A stretch of 23,415 nt of DNA from JACOVP01 sp964390715 (GCA_964390715.1 CAYMIM010000017.1:1-23415); one strand, 5' to 3'; numbered from the stretch's first letter, positions 13,130 through 21,121 are shown. The notes: generated from the sequence alone by a model not told the origin. Made by a program: numbers and translations.

Positions 13130-14212
13130 ATGACTCAATATCTCTTCGTGCTAGGTCGCAATCCAGACTTAAGTCTCTTAGAAATCTTAGCGTATTGTCG
13201 CAGAAAAAAGATTGTCTACAAACTCGTAGAAAATACTGATGAAGTAGCCATCTTCGAGATGCAAGGCTTCGATGAATATGTCGCGATAAAAGAATTAGGT
13301 GGCACAGTCAAGATCGGTCGTCCACAAGGAGACGCGCTCAACTATCAGGGAACAAAAAATAAAGTAGTCTACGCGGTGAATTATTTCAAGGCAGACCCTT
13401 CGAAAATAGATAAAAAAATAAAACAGTTGATAGCCCAAGAAGAACTCAAAGGCACAAGACGACATGGCAAGACCAGAAAGATAGATCCCTCAAAAGCGCA
13501 AAACCTAGACTTTGAATTTCTTGCCTACAGAGACACTCTTTTCAGAACGACTGCGGTTTCAAATCCAAAGCTCTACAAAGAACGTGACATAACACGTCCA
13601 GCTTACGATCCCTTAAAAGTAATTTCTATTCGTCTAGCGAAGATACTCATTAATTTGGCAGAAGCGAAGGAAGAAGTCTTTGATCCTTTCTGTGGTCAAG
13701 GCACAATTTTACAGGAGGCAGTACTCTTGGGATATCTGGCTATAGGTGTAGATAAAACAGAGGCAGACGCGCGAAAAAATTTAGAGTGGCTGGAGCAAAA
13801 ACACCAAAAAGTGAAAGGAAGATGGCAAGTATTCAGAGGTGACGCGACAGATCTTCGTCAGTTTAAAGTTATAGAAACCGTAGTCACAGAGCCATATCTA
13901 GGTCCCTTCCATCATGGTCTTCCCTCAGTGCAAGAAGCAGAGCAAATAGCGGATGACCTAAGAATTTTGTACAGAAAGACGTTAATGGAATTAGCGAAAA
14001 AAGTTACAGGTAAAGTCATTATTATTTTCCCAGAATTAAAAACACGAACAGGAGACATTGTTTCTTTAGACATAGATACGATTATAGTTCGCTCAGGATT
14101 TAAATTTACACCCATACTCTCCAGCCTACAAAATCCGATCCCCTATATAGACAAAAAAGACAAGATCAATAGATATATTTACATTCTAGAAAAAAATGAA
14201 AAGAAAGTCTAA
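13130..14212 (+). CDS. TRM11-family RNA methyltransferase-like protein
   Basis: A 360-aa two-part protein. The N-terminus starts YLFVLGRNPDLSLLEI, typical of the TRM11/TrmG10 group, followed by a THUMP-like region (about 50-140). The C-terminal Rossmann methylase starts with ERDITRPAYDPLKVISIRLA. The SAM motif is DPFCGQGTIL (185-194), with GVDKT as the acidic second strand. The catalytic motif IV reads TEPYLGP (253-259) in place of the (D/N)PPY that methylates exocyclic amino groups. The substrate may therefore differ from the guanosine-10 of tRNA that Trm11/TrmG10 modify. I recall similar EPYLGP variants in uncharacterised archaeal members, so this is probably a subfamily trait rather than damage. 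It overlaps the convergent ParA gene by 4 nt. Confidence 0.83.
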   Translation: MTQYLFVLGRNPDLSLLEILAYCRRKKIVYKLVENTDEVAIFEMQGFDEYVAIKELGGTVKIGRPQGDALNYQGTKNKVVYAVNYFKADPSKIDKKIKQLIAQEELKGTRRHGKTRKIDPSKAQNLDFEFLAYRDTLFRTTAVSNPKLYKERDITRPAYDPLKVISIRLAKILINLAEAKEEVFDPFCGQGTILQEAVLLGYLAIGVDKTEADARKNLEWLEQKHQKVKGRWQVFRGDATDLRQFKVIETVVTEPYLGPFHHGLPSVQEAEQIADDLRILYRKTLMELAKKVTGKVIIIFPELKTRTGDIVSLDIDTIIVRSGFKFTPILSSLQNPIPYIDKKDKINRYIYILEKNEKKV

Positions 14213-15024
14213 TACAAAACGCCTTTGCGAAGCATATCTCTGTTGACGTCTTCTTTTCTCGGATCACTGCGGAACATACCTTTGAATTTTGACATGAGAC
14301 GTGGATCTTCATAAGAAGCGTCAATGACAGCGGCGGCGATCTTTTTGAACTCTATAGCGACATCAGTATTAGGTTTATACAGCGTTAAAGGAGTAGTTTC
14401 AGCGACAGATTCTAGCATGTTAATATGGTCAGGAAGCACACCTATGACTGGCACACCACAGCTTTCCTCAATCTCTGCTACGCTTAATTCAAAGCTTTTA
14501 TTTCTCACTTTGTTTAATATAATACCCATGATTGGTGTTCGCTTTTGTCTTGCGACTTTGACTGCGTGCATCGTCGTGCTCAGGGTTGGAAAATCAGGAT
14601 TAGTAACAACAATCAATTGATCAGCGGCTAGCATCACTGCTCGTAATTCATCATTCAAGTTGGGAGAAGAATCCAGTAAGACAATATCATAATAGCTTTT
14701 TAGCTTCTTGACTTTTTCTCGTAGGGCATACATGTTGACTTTCTCATTGAGCAGGCTTCCAGGAACGATGTGGAGATTTTTGTCGTATTCATGAATAGCG
14801 TCGCCAATATCTACTTTATTACTCAAAACATCATGTAGAGTTACAGAAGGTTGCGTCAATCCAAAGTGTAATCCTAAATTAGGAGCGGAAAAATTAGCGT
14901 CGACAATAACAACATTTTTACCAAACTCTTGAGCCAGAGCTGCGCCTATATTCGCGGTAACCGATGTTTTCCCTACACCACCTTTAATAGAAATAACTCC
15001 AATAATCTTGCTTTCCTTACTCAA
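14209..15024 (-). CDS. ParA/MinD family ATPase coupled to the giant surface protein
   Basis: A 271-aa deviant Walker ATPase. KGGVGKTS lies at 14-21 with the signature Lys14. The switch I region is VDANFSAPNLGLHFGL and the Walker B is DIVLLDSSPNL. The start is a TTG at 15024 with a perfect SD (GAGGTG) 7 nt upstream; a GTG-like extension of 12 codons lacks such a site. Both SD and start lie inside the end of the surface-protein gene, whose stop overlaps this gene by 8 nt, so translation is coupled. MinD/ParA proteins place divisomes, archaella or other cell structures. Here a tail near the C-terminus (LMSKFKGMFRSD) could be a membrane-binding helix, followed by 20 more residues. No orthodox ParB or MinE lies nearby. 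Confidence 0.9.
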   Translation of the reverse strand: MSKESKIIGVISIKGGVGKTSVTANIGAALAQEFGKNVVIVDANFSAPNLGLHFGLTQPSVTLHDVLSNKVDIGDAIHEYDKNLHIVPGSLLNEKVNMYALREKVKKLKSYYDIVLLDSSPNLNDELRAVMLAADQLIVVTNPDFPTLSTTMHAVKVARQKRTPIMGIILNKVRNKSFELSVAEIEESCGVPVIGVLPDHINMLESVAETTPLTLYKPNTDVAIEFKKIAAAVIDASYEDPRLMSKFKGMFRSDPRKEDVNRDMLRKGVLY

Positions 15025-18000
15025 TTTTATACACCTCTTGTAATCCCTTGAGTAAATCATCTTTTGAAGTCTTATTAATCTTTCGACTCGTTTGAGGCGC
15101 TTGCTTTGGTGCTGTTGGAGCCGGTTTCTCTCGTTCTCTGACAGTATAATGGCTGCTAAAGTCGTTTTCTCCTACTTTATTTCTGGCTTCTTGTGATCGT
15201 GGCGTGAAAACAAATCGTTCTTGTTGTAGTTTAGTCGTCTTTCCTAAAGTCTCTGGGAATAATTTCTTCATGTCTACAACAGAAACAGTTTTATTATCTT
15301 TGGCAATGTCTTTCTTTACTTGCTCCATGCGTTCATAAGTAAATTTCTTAGGATGTACTTGGATATTTTTATCTTGTAATTCCTTCGCGGTTTCAGGGAA
15401 TTGATGGGCGAATTCTTTGTCTTTAGGATCAACCTGTTTATGCTGCAGCGTATCGCCTTTTTTGAGTTTATTGAGAACTTCAGCGCTGACATACCCTTGA
15501 AGCTTGTCAAGCACTTGCGGATCTTTCACCATAATTTTTCGAGGTCGTTTGTTTATATATAAATGCTTCGTTGCCCTTCGTCGTTCGCGTAAAATATAGC
15601 TAACAACAAAGAAAAGTAATGCTAAAATCAAGAGAGTCAAGGTTATATTTTTGAAAGTAATGCCTCCTTGTTGTCCACCAACAGCCGCGCCAGTTAATGC
15701 GTTAGAAGATGTTGTCGTTCGCGGTTGTTGCGCTATAGGTGCTCCCTGAGAGGGTGATGGATTTGATTGCGGAGTTTGTTTTGGTTGTGGTGAATTGCCG
15801 ACGACAGTTGTTCCAGGAGCGGCGTTACGTAAAGCGCCTGGTCCACTATCTGAGCCACCATTAGAACCTCCACCACCAGAACTCGATCCACCAGGATTTC
15901 GTACAGTAAAGGATTGTGAATTGTCTGATGCAGTATGATCGCTCGTGTCGTTTGTTTCCCAAAGAACAGTTGCTTCTCCACTAACAAGTGCGTTGATAGT
16001 AAACGAATAAATATCGCTTTCATTAACTACTGAAGGAGAAATACTAGTGCCGTTGGAAAACGTAACAAGGCTAGTGACTAGAGCAACCTGCCGGTTATCA
16101 GTAACGGTCGCATTGCAAACAACATCTTCTCCAACAATGCTTGGATCTGGGGCACACGAACCAACAGTAATAACAGGTGATTCAGTATCAGGCGATAATA
16201 TAACAGTAAAATTCTGATCATTGTTGTAAGAAACATTGTTGCTGGTATCATTCGCAATCCAGAGAACCATGGCTACATCTAACGCGGAACCATTGACGGT
16301 AAAGCTGTAAATATCACTTACATTGCTAACACTTGCTTCAAGCATAAGACCATTGCCAAGAGTCACGTTTGCTAATACTGTATCCATTTGCACGTCATCA
16401 GTAATCGTTGCGTTGCAAAAAACATTTTCTCCTAAGAAAGAAGGATCGGGCGTGCAGATATCAGGTATAATGATAGGAGCGTCAATATCACTAGGAGGTT
16501 GAATTTCAAAAGTACCTGAAGTAGTGTCATTGATATTATTGCTTGTATCATTCGTTATCCACAAGAGAGTGCTCATACCTACACCAAGTGTAGAAGTATT
16601 CATAGTAAAGCTATAGACATCACTCACATTAGTTACTGCTGGTTGAAATTCAGTTCCAGTAAACGAAGTAACATTGACAAAAACACTCTCTACTTGTCGA
16701 TCATCAGTTACAGTGGATGTGCAAGTAATGTCTTGTCCTAAAATACTAGGATTAGGTGAACAAAGACCTAAATTTACGGAAGGAGGAGTTACATCAGGTC
16801 CTTGATTAATCGTGAAGGATTGTGACTCGCTAGCGTTTAAATTATTGCTCGTGTCATTGGCCCTCCAAGTAGCAACCATGGTTCCAACAAGAGAAACATT
16901 AACGGTAAAGCTGTAGGAAGATCCAGTATTGATGGTTTGCAATTCCATAAGAGTTCCATTGGCGAGGGTAAGGTTAACGAAAACAGTATCCACTTGCACA
17001 TTGTCTATGATAGTGGCATTGCAAGTCACATCTTCTCCTTCTATGCTTGGATCAGGAGTGCAGATATCTAGAATGACACTAGGTTCGAGAGTATCTGGAG
17101 CACTGGCAACAGTAAAGGTTTGATTGGTATCACTAACCTGATTATCACTCGTGTCATTAGCAAACCATTGAACTATGTGAGCTCCCAAGAGAGACGTATT
17201 AATCGTAAAGGTATAAATATCACTGACATTAGAAACTAAAGGACTTGCGAGACTTCCATTAGAGAGATTGATTAAAGCACTAACAGTGTCTATCTGTAAG
17301 TTATCAGTGATTGTTGCATTACAAGTGACAAACTCTCCAAGTAAACTAGGATCTGGAAGACAAGCATCAGAAATAATGCTAGGTGCTGTGGTGTCTTGTA
17401 CAGTGATAAAGAAGGTGCTAAAGTTTGAAGTAAAGTTTTGAGTAGTCGGATAGAAACTTGTAAGATTATAGATGCCTAGGACAGCGTAAGTAGTCAAATT
17501 GTTCAAAGGAGAAGTTCCTTGATTGGTCAAGATGCCATCTTGGAAGAGTTGAATAATTCCTTCGCCAGAAAGGAGTTCCGTAGTGACGTTTACTTGATTA
17601 TTGATAGGCACAATGACAGAGCTTTGACTACCATCAAGCAAGAGGGACAGAGATGCTTCAGCAGGAAGAACAGTATAACTCGTCAACGAAGTTTGGTTTT
17701 CATTGCCACTAGTGTCATTAGCAAACCAAGTGTAATTATGATCTCCAGTCGCTAATCCTGTAATATTGAAAGCATAGACAGTTCCTAATGTGGTAATCGC
17801 ATTGTCTGCTGAAGAATAATTGACTCCATCGAAAGTGATGAAGACAGTATCAATAGCGATATTGTCAGTCCAAGTGCTATTGAAAGCATAATACTGACCG
17901 CTATTATAAGTTGTGCCATTCAAAGGATCTTCAGTAAGAGCGCTAAAGAGAGGAGCAGTAGTATCAGGATCAGCGTCTACACTAAATGATCCACTCATGC

Positions 18001-19507
18001 TGTCATTCAAATTATTACTAGTATCGTTGGCGAGAATAGTGAAAGTATAATTGCCGATCAAAGGAGAGATATAAGAAAGATTGTAAAATGCAAGAGTAGT
18101 ATTGGAAAGTCCAGCAAGTGTTGTGCTGTTATCAGGTAGAGTAATGTTGGCAACCACGCTATCGAGTTGTGTGCCATCAGTAACACTAACATTTATGTCT
18201 ACAGAAGTAGATAAAGTAAAATTACCGTTGCTAGGAGAAACTACGCTGACATTAGGTGCTCCAACATCCGCGTATTGAAGAGTCACATTCATCACTTGCG
18301 GAGTTAAATCATTGTCTTCTGCGGTCAGAGTAAGTAAAAACTGGAAGTATAAATTGTTGCTGACATTTAAGCTAGATCCTGTTGTGCTATAAGTGCCATC
18401 ACTGCAATCGCTTACTGCGCAGGAGCGTACAGTCATGGTATAGTTTGTTGTTGAATTGATCGCTGTTAATCCAGCGACGTTGCCATTGCCGCCATTGAAA
18501 TTACTACCATTTACTTTGCTCCAATTCAATCCACTATCAGTAGATTTCCAGACATCTTCATCGCTTTCTATGATATAAAAGGAATTGCGATAATCTATAG
18601 TAGCGCGAGTGACATGCTGACCTTCTCCATTATAATCAGTTCTTATTTTCGTCCAGTTGAATCCACTATTAGTTGATTGCCAAATATCATCGTCATCTTC
18701 TATGGCGTAGAGGAAATCAGAAGAGTCAATAACTACATAACTCACGTCGCTGTTTTCTGCGCCATTCAGATCATCCGCTATAAACTTCCAGCTGATGCCG
18801 TCAGTGCTAGTCCAGACATCTTCATTCACATCGACAGCAAAAAGTGTATTAGATCTGTTAATAAGCAGACCTTTAACGTTGCCATTGCCGCCATTGAAAT
18901 CACTACCATTTACTTTGCTCCAGTTCAATCCACTATCTGTAGATTTCCAGACATCTTCATCGCTTTCAATTAAATACAAGTTGTTGTTCAAGTCAGCGGC
19001 TGCGCGTTCCACGCGTTGTGCTTCGCCATTGTAGTCATCATTGACTTTCGTCCAGTTTAATCCGCGATTGGTTGATTGCCAAACATCATCATCGTCTTCA
19101 ATAGAATAGAAGTTTTGTGCGGAGTCGGTAAAGAAAAATAAACTATCATCGCCTCCATCTCCGCTATTGTAATCAACAGCAATGCGATTCCAAGAGATAC
19201 CATCACGTGAAGTCCAGACATCATCCTGGAAATCAACGACAACAAGCAAAGGCTCGCTAATAAGATTGGCGGTGACAACAAGATTTTGCCATTGGCTTAA
19301 ATCTCCTCCGTTAAAGACTTGACTCGTGTAATTACCAGTAACGTTACTGATGCTTAATTGTAAATAAGAGCCTGTAGTATTATATTCAGTGAGTGTATAA
19401 TTCCCTTGGTCAAAATTGTTTTGGGTAACGACAGTAAATTCAAAAGCAGAGACCATGCCTAGCAGAAGTAATCCCAAAAATATCCAAGTCACCTCTTTTC
19501 TAGTCAT
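15017..19507 (-). CDS. giant membrane-anchored surface protein: six-blade Asp-box propeller plus Ig-like repeats
   Basis: 1496 aa from ATG 19507; residue numbers below count from the GTG one codon earlier. Signal peptide 1-22. Residues about 90-350 hold six Asp-box units of about 44 residues (for example STDSGLNWSK), likely a beta-propeller. Two Ig/cadherin-like domains follow (about 418-615), then a linker domain. Five tandem repeats of about 100 residues (706-1203) come next, each opening with CxPxPSxxGxxxxC at 717/730, 817/830, 917/930, 1019/1032 and 1119/1132, probably one disulphide each. A Gly/Ser/Pro/Gln stalk (1206-1285) leads to a TM helix (1288-1307), then about 185 residues of basic cytoplasmic tail. 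N-x-S/T sequons are very dense, consistent with glycosylation. It is an adhesin or S-layer-like protein. The start overlaps the preceding stop (TGATG). Confidence 0.9.
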   Translation of the reverse strand: MTRKEVTWIFLGLLLLGMVSAFEFTVVTQNNFDQGNYTLTEYNTTGSYLQLSISNVTGNYTSQVFNGGDLSQWQNLVVTANLISEPLLVVVDFQDDVWTSRDGISWNRIAVDYNSGDGGDDSLFFFTDSAQNFYSIEDDDDVWQSTNRGLNWTKVNDDYNGEAQRVERAAADLNNNLYLIESDEDVWKSTDSGLNWSKVNGSDFNGGNGNVKGLLINRSNTLFAVDVNEDVWTSTDGISWKFIADDLNGAENSDVSYVVIDSSDFLYAIEDDDDIWQSTNSGFNWTKIRTDYNGEGQHVTRATIDYRNSFYIIESDEDVWKSTDSGLNWSKVNGSNFNGGNGNVAGLTAINSTTNYTMTVRSCAVSDCSDGTYSTTGSSLNVSNNLYFQFLLTLTAEDNDLTPQVMNVTLQYADVGAPNVSVVSPSNGNFTLSTSVDINVSVTDGTQLDSVVANITLPDNSTTLAGLSNTTLAFYNLSYISPLIGNYTFTILANDTSNNLNDSMSGSFSVDADPDTTAPLFSALTEDPLNGTTYNSGQYYAFNSTWTDNIAIDTVFITFDGVNYSSADNAITTLGTVYAFNITGLATGDHNYTWFANDTSGNENQTSLTSYTVLPAEASLSLLLDGSQSSVIVPINNQVNVTTELLSGEGIIQLFQDGILTNQGTSPLNNLTTYAVLGIYNLTSFYPTTQNFTSNFSTFFITVQDTTAPSIISDACLPDPSLLGEFVTCNATITDNLQIDTVSALINLSNGSLASPLVSNVSDIYTFTINTSLLGAHIVQWFANDTSDNQVSDTNQTFTVASAPDTLEPSVILDICTPDPSIEGEDVTCNATIIDNVQVDTVFVNLTLANGTLMELQTINTGSSYSFTVNVSLVGTMVATWRANDTSNNLNASESQSFTINQGPDVTPPSVNLGLCSPNPSILGQDITCTSTVTDDRQVESVFVNVTSFTGTEFQPAVTNVSDVYSFTMNTSTLGVGMSTLLWITNDTSNNINDTTSGTFEIQPPSDIDAPIIIPDICTPDPSFLGENVFCNATITDDVQMDTVLANVTLGNGLMLEASVSNVSDIYSFTVNGSALDVAMVLWIANDTSNNVSYNNDQNFTVILSPDTESPVITVGSCAPDPSIVGEDVVCNATVTDNRQVALVTSLVTFSNGTSISPSVVNESDIYSFTINALVSGEATVLWETNDTSDHTASDNSQSFTVRNPGGSSSGGGGSNGGSDSGPGALRNAAPGTTVVGNSPQPKQTPQSNPSPSQGAPIAQQPRTTTSSNALTGAAVGGQQGGITFKNITLTLLILALLFFVVSYILRERRRATKHLYINKRPRKIMVKDPQVLDKLQGYVSAEVLNKLKKGDTLQHKQVDPKDKEFAHQFPETAKELQDKNIQVHPKKFTYERMEQVKKDIAKDNKTVSVVDMKKLFPETLGKTTKLQQERFVFTPRSQEARNKVGENDFSSHYTVREREKPAPTAPKQAPQTSRKINKTSKDDLLKGLQEVYKIE
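18477..18568 (+). repeat. 92-bp direct repeat, copy A (encodes blade 6)
   Basis: Differs from the copy at 18876-18967 at three positions across 92 bp; the copies are 399 bp (133 codons) apart. It encodes blade 6 of the propeller and its NGSNFNGGNGNV loop. Confidence 0.9.
18876..18967 (+). repeat. 92-bp direct repeat, copy B (encodes blade 3)
   Basis: Partner of 18477-18568. The near identity at DNA level, against looser similarity of other blades, points to recent duplication or gene conversion within the gene. Confidence 0.9.
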
Positions 19508-19767
19508 CACGGTTCTATCATCACCTGTTTTCTGGTCCTACTACAGTTCCATAGTTTTAAAAAGGATTCGACGTCGTCGCCAAAAGGTCCAGGCACTAGC
19601 AAAACAGTGCGTCCTAATTGTGCAATATGATAGTCTTTTACAATGCCTGATTTCCCATCACGCCCTTTCAAAGCGTAATAAAATCTAATTTTATCAGAAT
19701 TGGACAAATGCGTCAAAGAATAGGTAAAGAGGGTACGGTCTAAGTAATGGCTGCTACTATGTCCCAT
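19507..19767 (-). CDS. small protein heading the surface-protein/ParA operon (86 aa)
   Basis: An 86-aa soluble protein starting MGHSSSHYLDRTLFTYSLTH and containing KIRFYYALKGRDGKSGIVK, then QLGRTVLLVPGPFGDDVESF and a C-terminal WNCSRTRKQVMIEP. It has no TM segment or signal peptide. It is the first gene after a leaderless TATA promoter (27 nt), and its stop overlaps the ATG of the giant surface protein, which implies translational coupling. The dense charged/aromatic pattern reads as a true small protein, perhaps nucleic-acid or partner binding. I do not recognise the family and assign no function. Confidence 0.75.
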   Translation of the reverse strand: MGHSSSHYLDRTLFTYSLTHLSNSDKIRFYYALKGRDGKSGIVKDYHIAQLGRTVLLVPGPFGDDVESFLKLWNCSRTRKQVMIEP

Positions 19768-19789
19768 GAAAGTTATTTAACAAAAACAC

Positions 19790-19798
19790 TATTTAAAG
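19790..19798 (-). promoter_or_regulatory. TATA box of the surface-protein/ParA operon
   Basis: The minus strand reads CTTTAAATA, centred 27 nt before ATG 19767. I see no other promoter-like box before the giant gene, so this probably drives all three genes. Confidence 0.65.
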
Positions 19799-19926
19799 CT
19801 TTTGAATCAAAGAAGCATAACAAAAAAGAAGAAAATAATCTTAAAAGAAAAATAATTAACTAAAAAAGACAATTAAAAGAGATATGTTAAATAGATTAAC
19901 AAAAAAACAAGATAGAAAACACAAAA
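19799..19926 (+). other. A-rich divergent intergenic region
   Basis: About 130 bp of very A-rich sequence (runs of AAAAAA with few C) lies between the divergent promoters of the surface-protein operon and eS17. I find no ORF, tRNA or clear inverted repeat. It could be bent DNA or an upstream activating region; there is no support for an origin. Confidence 0.4.
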
Positions 19927-19939
19927 GAAAGCTTTAAAA
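19927..19939 (+). promoter_or_regulatory. BRE/TATA promoter of eS17
   Basis: GAAAGCTTTAAAA is centred about 30 nt before ATG 19966. It is nearly identical to the promoter of the 265-aa gene. Confidence 0.65.
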
Positions 19940-19965
19940 ACCCCTGCCCATAAGCCCACATCACT

Positions 19966-20229
19966 ATGGGTCGTATCAAAACACAATTAATTAAACGCAC
20001 CGCCAGAAAGCTCTTTACCAAATATCCAGGTCAGGCAAAGGTCAATTTTGACGAAAATAAGCCCATGGTTACCAATCTGCTGGTAAATCCAAATAAGAAG
20101 ATGCGGAACATTATCGCTGGATACTTATCTCGATTGGTCAGGCAACAGGAACAAAGCGCTAAGCCAAAGCCAAAATTTACTGCCCAAAGATCACTTAGAC
20201 CAGGATATCGTACTTCTCGACCACGATAA
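19966..20229 (+). CDS. rps17e: 30S ribosomal protein eS17
   Basis: Small-subunit ribosomal protein found only in archaea and eukaryotes. The 87-aa sequence opens MGRIKTQLIKRTARKLFTKY, the classic eS17 start, and continues with VNPNKKMRNIIAGYLSRLVR. The last ~25 residues are an extra basic Pro/Arg/Ser-rich tail (QRSLRPGYRTSRPR) beyond the usual core, probably contacting rRNA. The gene stands alone with its own strong promoter. Alba follows after about 50 bp. Confidence 0.95.
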   Translation: MGRIKTQLIKRTARKLFTKYPGQAKVNFDENKPMVTNLLVNPNKKMRNIIAGYLSRLVRQQEQSAKPKPKFTAQRSLRPGYRTSRPR

Positions 20230-20231
20230 AG

Positions 20232-20239
20232 CTTATATC
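20232..20239 (+). promoter_or_regulatory. candidate TATA box of the Alba gene
   Basis: CTTATATC lies about 46 nt before the GTG start and would give a leader of about 20 nt carrying AGGA at 20271-20274. A second, weaker candidate (CTTTTAGA at 20249) has leaderless spacing. Co-transcription with eS17 is also possible. Confidence 0.45.
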
Positions 20240-20281
20240 TAATAACGCCTTTTAGAACACTAGACACTTTAGGACACGACG

Positions 20282-20602
20282 GTGACTGAAAAAGAGAGAG
20301 GCGCGGAAAGCATAACATCGACCAAAGACGACCATGTTATTTTTATAGGAAGCAAGCCCTTGATGAACTATGTCACAGGCGTCGTCATGCAGTTCACAAC
20401 CCATAACGCTCCTGAAGTAGCCATTAAAGCTCGTGGGAAGTTTATCTCCAAAGCAGTCGATATTACCGAAGTAGCCATGAAGAGGTTTCTCGACAATCAA
20501 ATCCATGTTCGTGATATCAAGATTAATTCTGAAGAGTTTACCAATGAGGAAGGAAGATTAATTCGAGTAAGCACTATTGAGTTGTTCTTGAAGAAAAAAT
20601 AA
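20282..20602 (+). CDS. albA: DNA/RNA-binding protein Alba
   Basis: Archaeal chromatin and RNA-binding protein that coats DNA as a dimer. The 106-aa protein has the full family core: HVIFIGSKPLMNYVTGVV, then EVAIKARGKFISKAVDITE, a hairpin around NSEEFTNEEGR, and LIRVSTIELFLKKK. The Lys that is acetylated in Sulfolobus Alba (Lys16, in GKKP) is Ser here (GSKP), while the second Lys is kept; this would remove acetylation control at that site. The start is a GTG with AGGA about 8 nt upstream. The N-terminal extension is acidic and longer than in Sulfolobus. Confidence 0.95.
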   Translation: MTEKERGAESITSTKDDHVIFIGSKPLMNYVTGVVMQFTTHNAPEVAIKARGKFISKAVDITEVAMKRFLDNQIHVRDIKINSEEFTNEEGRLIRVSTIELFLKKK

Positions 20603-20611
20603 ATCATAAAC

Positions 20612-20619
20612 TATATAAA
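20612..20619 (+). promoter_or_regulatory. TATA box of the DUF3750 gene
   Basis: AAACTATATAAA is centred 25-26 nt before ATG 20641. The same 12-bp string occurs before the antiporter gene. Confidence 0.7.
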
Positions 20620-20640
20620 AATAAAAAATGTACCAGCTAG

Positions 20641-21111
20641 ATGAAAGAAAAAGAGTTCCAGCAAAGTATAAGGAAAAACAAATATCAAGTATTTCTCCTC
20701 ATCTCTCCAATCACAAGACCTTTAAGTTTTGCAAGTCATGTCTGGATAGTAACAGGAAATAGGGGAAAAATGAACAGATGGGAGGTATGGCAATTTAAAG
20801 GGAAATGCAAAACAAGTTTTGGGCATGTCCATAAAAATCTTTTTGACCTATTGGTGGGTATGAAGAAATATCCTTTCGGTAAATCAAGATTTGAAAGTAA
20901 ACTATTGGGTAAGATCGAAGGAGCTAAAAATTCTCTAGCTAAAAAAATAGTTGATTTCATAGAAAAAAATGCTGGAAAATATAAATATGCGTATAAATAC
21001 CGTTATGTTCCTGGTCCAAATAGTAATTCATTTGTTCAGTGGATTTTAGACGAATTTCCAGAATCAAGGCTTAAATTGCCTCAACACGCTATAGGAAAGA
21101 ATTACAAGTAA
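20641..21111 (+). CDS. DUF3750 family protein
   Basis: A 156-aa protein with the marks of DUF3750: FASHVWIVT (about 30-38) and MNRWEVWQF near the N-terminus, then the signature YVPGPNSNSFVQWIL and LPQHAIGKNYK at the C-terminus. The His and the PGPNSN/AIGK(D/N)Y motifs suggest an active or binding site, but no biochemical function is known to me. The insert between them is lysine-rich and shorter than in the bacterial proteins I recall. The family is mainly bacterial, and this gene is unusually A/T-rich with AAA/AGA/ATA codons, so acquisition by transfer is possible. Leaderless start by the TATA rule. No signal peptide is evident. Confidence 0.8.
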   Translation: MKEKEFQQSIRKNKYQVFLLISPITRPLSFASHVWIVTGNRGKMNRWEVWQFKGKCKTSFGHVHKNLFDLLVGMKKYPFGKSRFESKLLGKIEGAKNSLAKKIVDFIEKNAGKYKYAYKYRYVPGPNSNSFVQWILDEFPESRLKLPQHAIGKNYK

Positions 21112-21113
21112 AC

Positions 21114-21121
21114 TATATAAA
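21114..21121 (+). promoter_or_regulatory. TATA box of the antiporter gene
   Basis: AAACTATATAAA is centred about 40 nt before the GTG start. This predicts a leader of about 13 nt that contains GAGG. Confidence 0.65.

Noticed and set aside
15900..17400. CRISPR-like periodic repeats
   Set aside because: The periodicity of about 300 bp is the coding repeat of Ig-like domains, with divergent DNA sequence and no short identical repeats.
19799..19926. Replication origin in the A-rich intergenic region
   Set aside because: No inverted ORB-like repeats and no orc1/cdc6 gene nearby; the region is explained by divergent promoters.
20031..20318. Minus-strand open frame across eS17 and the Alba promoter
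   Set aside because: It is antisense to two clear genes, with no promoter and no recognisable protein pattern.
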